Origin: Citrus sinensis
Lineage: Eukaryota > Streptophyta > Magnoliopsida > Sapindales > Rutaceae
NCBI RefSeq assembly: GCF_022201045.2
Contig: NC_068562.1
Span: forward strand, 14,941,001-15,005,000
Direction of reading: 5' to 3'
Length of the DNA: 64,000 nt
The notes beneath the pieces were generated by a model. It searched no databases, had not been told where the DNA came from, and worked only from the letters and a program-made list of their open reading frames with translations. The position numbers and the translations under genes were made by a program. Shown here one piece after another: positions 62,859 to 64,000 of this stretch. The stretch's first letter is position 1, and each line of letters begins with the position of its first letter.

Positions 62859-64000
62859 TCAATTGTAGACCATGTATTTCGGCGTTGCACTGAACTTTTG
62901 GTACCCTTTGATGACTTTATTCACTGCATCAAGGAAATCTTTCTCTGTCACGGTTTTCCTACGTGCTCGAATGGCAAACATTCCAGCTTCGGTGCACACG
63001 CTTCTTATATCAGCTCCTGTAGAAAAGACTCAAATGTCAGGAAACCAAACCAAACCAAATAATTAAAGATAAGGCATAAATACATACACATCAAAGATGA
63101 CTTCAGTTACATTATTAATATAACTCCTATAAACATAAAGCATTTTGCAGTAGTCATCATGAGGATTTACCATGAAGCAACTCCTAAAAGGTGAATGCTT
63201 ACCAGTGGAATTGGGGCAAAGCCGAGACAAAAGTTCAAACCGGATATCTCTTTCGCAGTTCATGGTTCGTGTATGGATCTTAAATATTTGCGTCCGGCTC
63301 TCCAAATCCGGGAGGCCAAACTCAACCTTACGATCCAACCGTCCAGGACGTAGCAGCGCAGGATCAAGTGTGTCAGGCCTGAAAAAGAAAGAAGCATGAG
63401 CACCTGAAAACAATTCTGCAACACTACAACTTCACAATCATCATTAACTTCAACACCACCAATGCACGCATGCATGCTTAGGAAAGTGAAAGTAACAGAA
63501 AGCAAGTTCATGCAAAACAGGTGTCGTACAGTAGGTAGCTAACTTAACCTGTTTGTAGCCATCAGAACTTTGATGTTTCCTCGAGCATCAAACCCATCAA
63601 GCTGATTCACAATTTCAAGCATTGTACGTTGAACCTCATTGTCTCCACCGACGCCATCATCAAAACGTGCACCTCCTATGGCATCAACTTCATCGAAAAA
63701 TACAATACATGCCTTTTTCGAACGTGCCATCTGCAGCAGACAACATTCTTGTTGGGTAATGAGGAAACATGCAATGCAAAGGTGTAACAAAAAATCATAA
63801 TATGAAATGAATGGAGCAACGCCTGACCTGAAACAGTTCACGAACCATCCGGGCTCCCTCACCTACATACTTCTGAACAAGTTCACTTCCAATGACACGA
63901 ATGAAACAAGCATCAGTTCTATTAGCCACAGCTCTGGCTAGAAGCGTTTTACCAGTCCCTGGAGGACCATAGCATAGAACACCCTTAGGAGGATCAATTC
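62859..64000 (-). CDS. RPT1: 26S proteasome regulatory particle ATPase RPT1 (C-terminal part)
   Basis: AAA ATPase of the proteasome base, which unfolds ubiquitinated substrates and feeds them to the 20S core. Exons (complement) are 63828-64000 (continuing beyond the window), 63549-63730, 63203-63378 and 62859-63016, all with GT-AG borders and joined in phase. Visible motifs: Walker A GPPGTGKT, pore-loop and region [14 protein letters not shown], Walker [14 protein letters not shown], sensor region IKVLMATNR, arginine-finger region [17 protein letters not shown], and the end [10 protein letters not shown]. The sequence is almost identical to what I recall of plant RPT1a. The N-terminal coiled coil and OB domain lie outside the window. 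No damage is seen. Confidence 0.95.

Noticed and set aside
1..64000. CRISPR arrays, operons or prokaryotic systems
   Set aside because: Nuclear plant DNA with introns throughout; the tandem repeats present have no CRISPR-like repeat-spacer structure.

Overview
The window is nuclear DNA from a higher plant, almost certainly a eudicot. It is AT-rich, its genes are split by many GT-AG introns, and several encode plant-only products: a chloroplast NDH subunit, a HOOKLESS1-like protein and a class-C ABC transporter of the ABCC13 group. The space between genes is filled with plant transposable elements. The species cannot be fixed from sequence reading alone.

Five protein genes look real. From left to right they are: PnsB1 of the chloroplast NDH complex (+, 3055-5916, seven exons, 467 aa); phospholipid N-methyltransferase PLMT (-, 6669-8651, two exons, 164 aa); a HOOKLESS1-like N-acetyltransferase (+, 20843-23168, three exons, 407 aa); ABC transporter ABCC13/MRP11 (-, about 28625-46062, about 35 exons); and the 3' part of proteasome ATPase RPT1 (-, 62859 to the window end). 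I assembled the exon chains by hand from splice sites and phase. In ABCC13, 32 consecutive exons join in phase to exactly 1380 codons. The genes have unrelated functions and form no operon-like unit.

The rest is repeats of several ages. 1-2300 is a decayed Ty1/copia 3' end. 9424-11661 is a dead hAT transposase. 12185-13344 is a non-autonomous hAT element with an imperfect 8-bp target duplication. Small hAT-like and Harbinger-like elements lie at 28142, 41393 (inside an ABCC13 intron) and 61286 (nested in another element). 47653-52607 is a young LTR element with 795-bp LTRs and a perfect CATGT duplication. It lacks pol and carries a Gag-like leader on one strand and a 'putative gypsy type' ORF on the other. 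It appears to be inserted into an older copia LTR whose pol remnant lies at 53230-53960. 54197-60065 is a Mutator-like element with roughly 700-bp inverted repeats, a dead FAR1/MULE transposase and a convergent second gene with a GRF-type zinc finger, an arrangement like maize MuDR.

The two most unusual objects are the pol-less LTR element with an antisense gene and the two-gene MULE.
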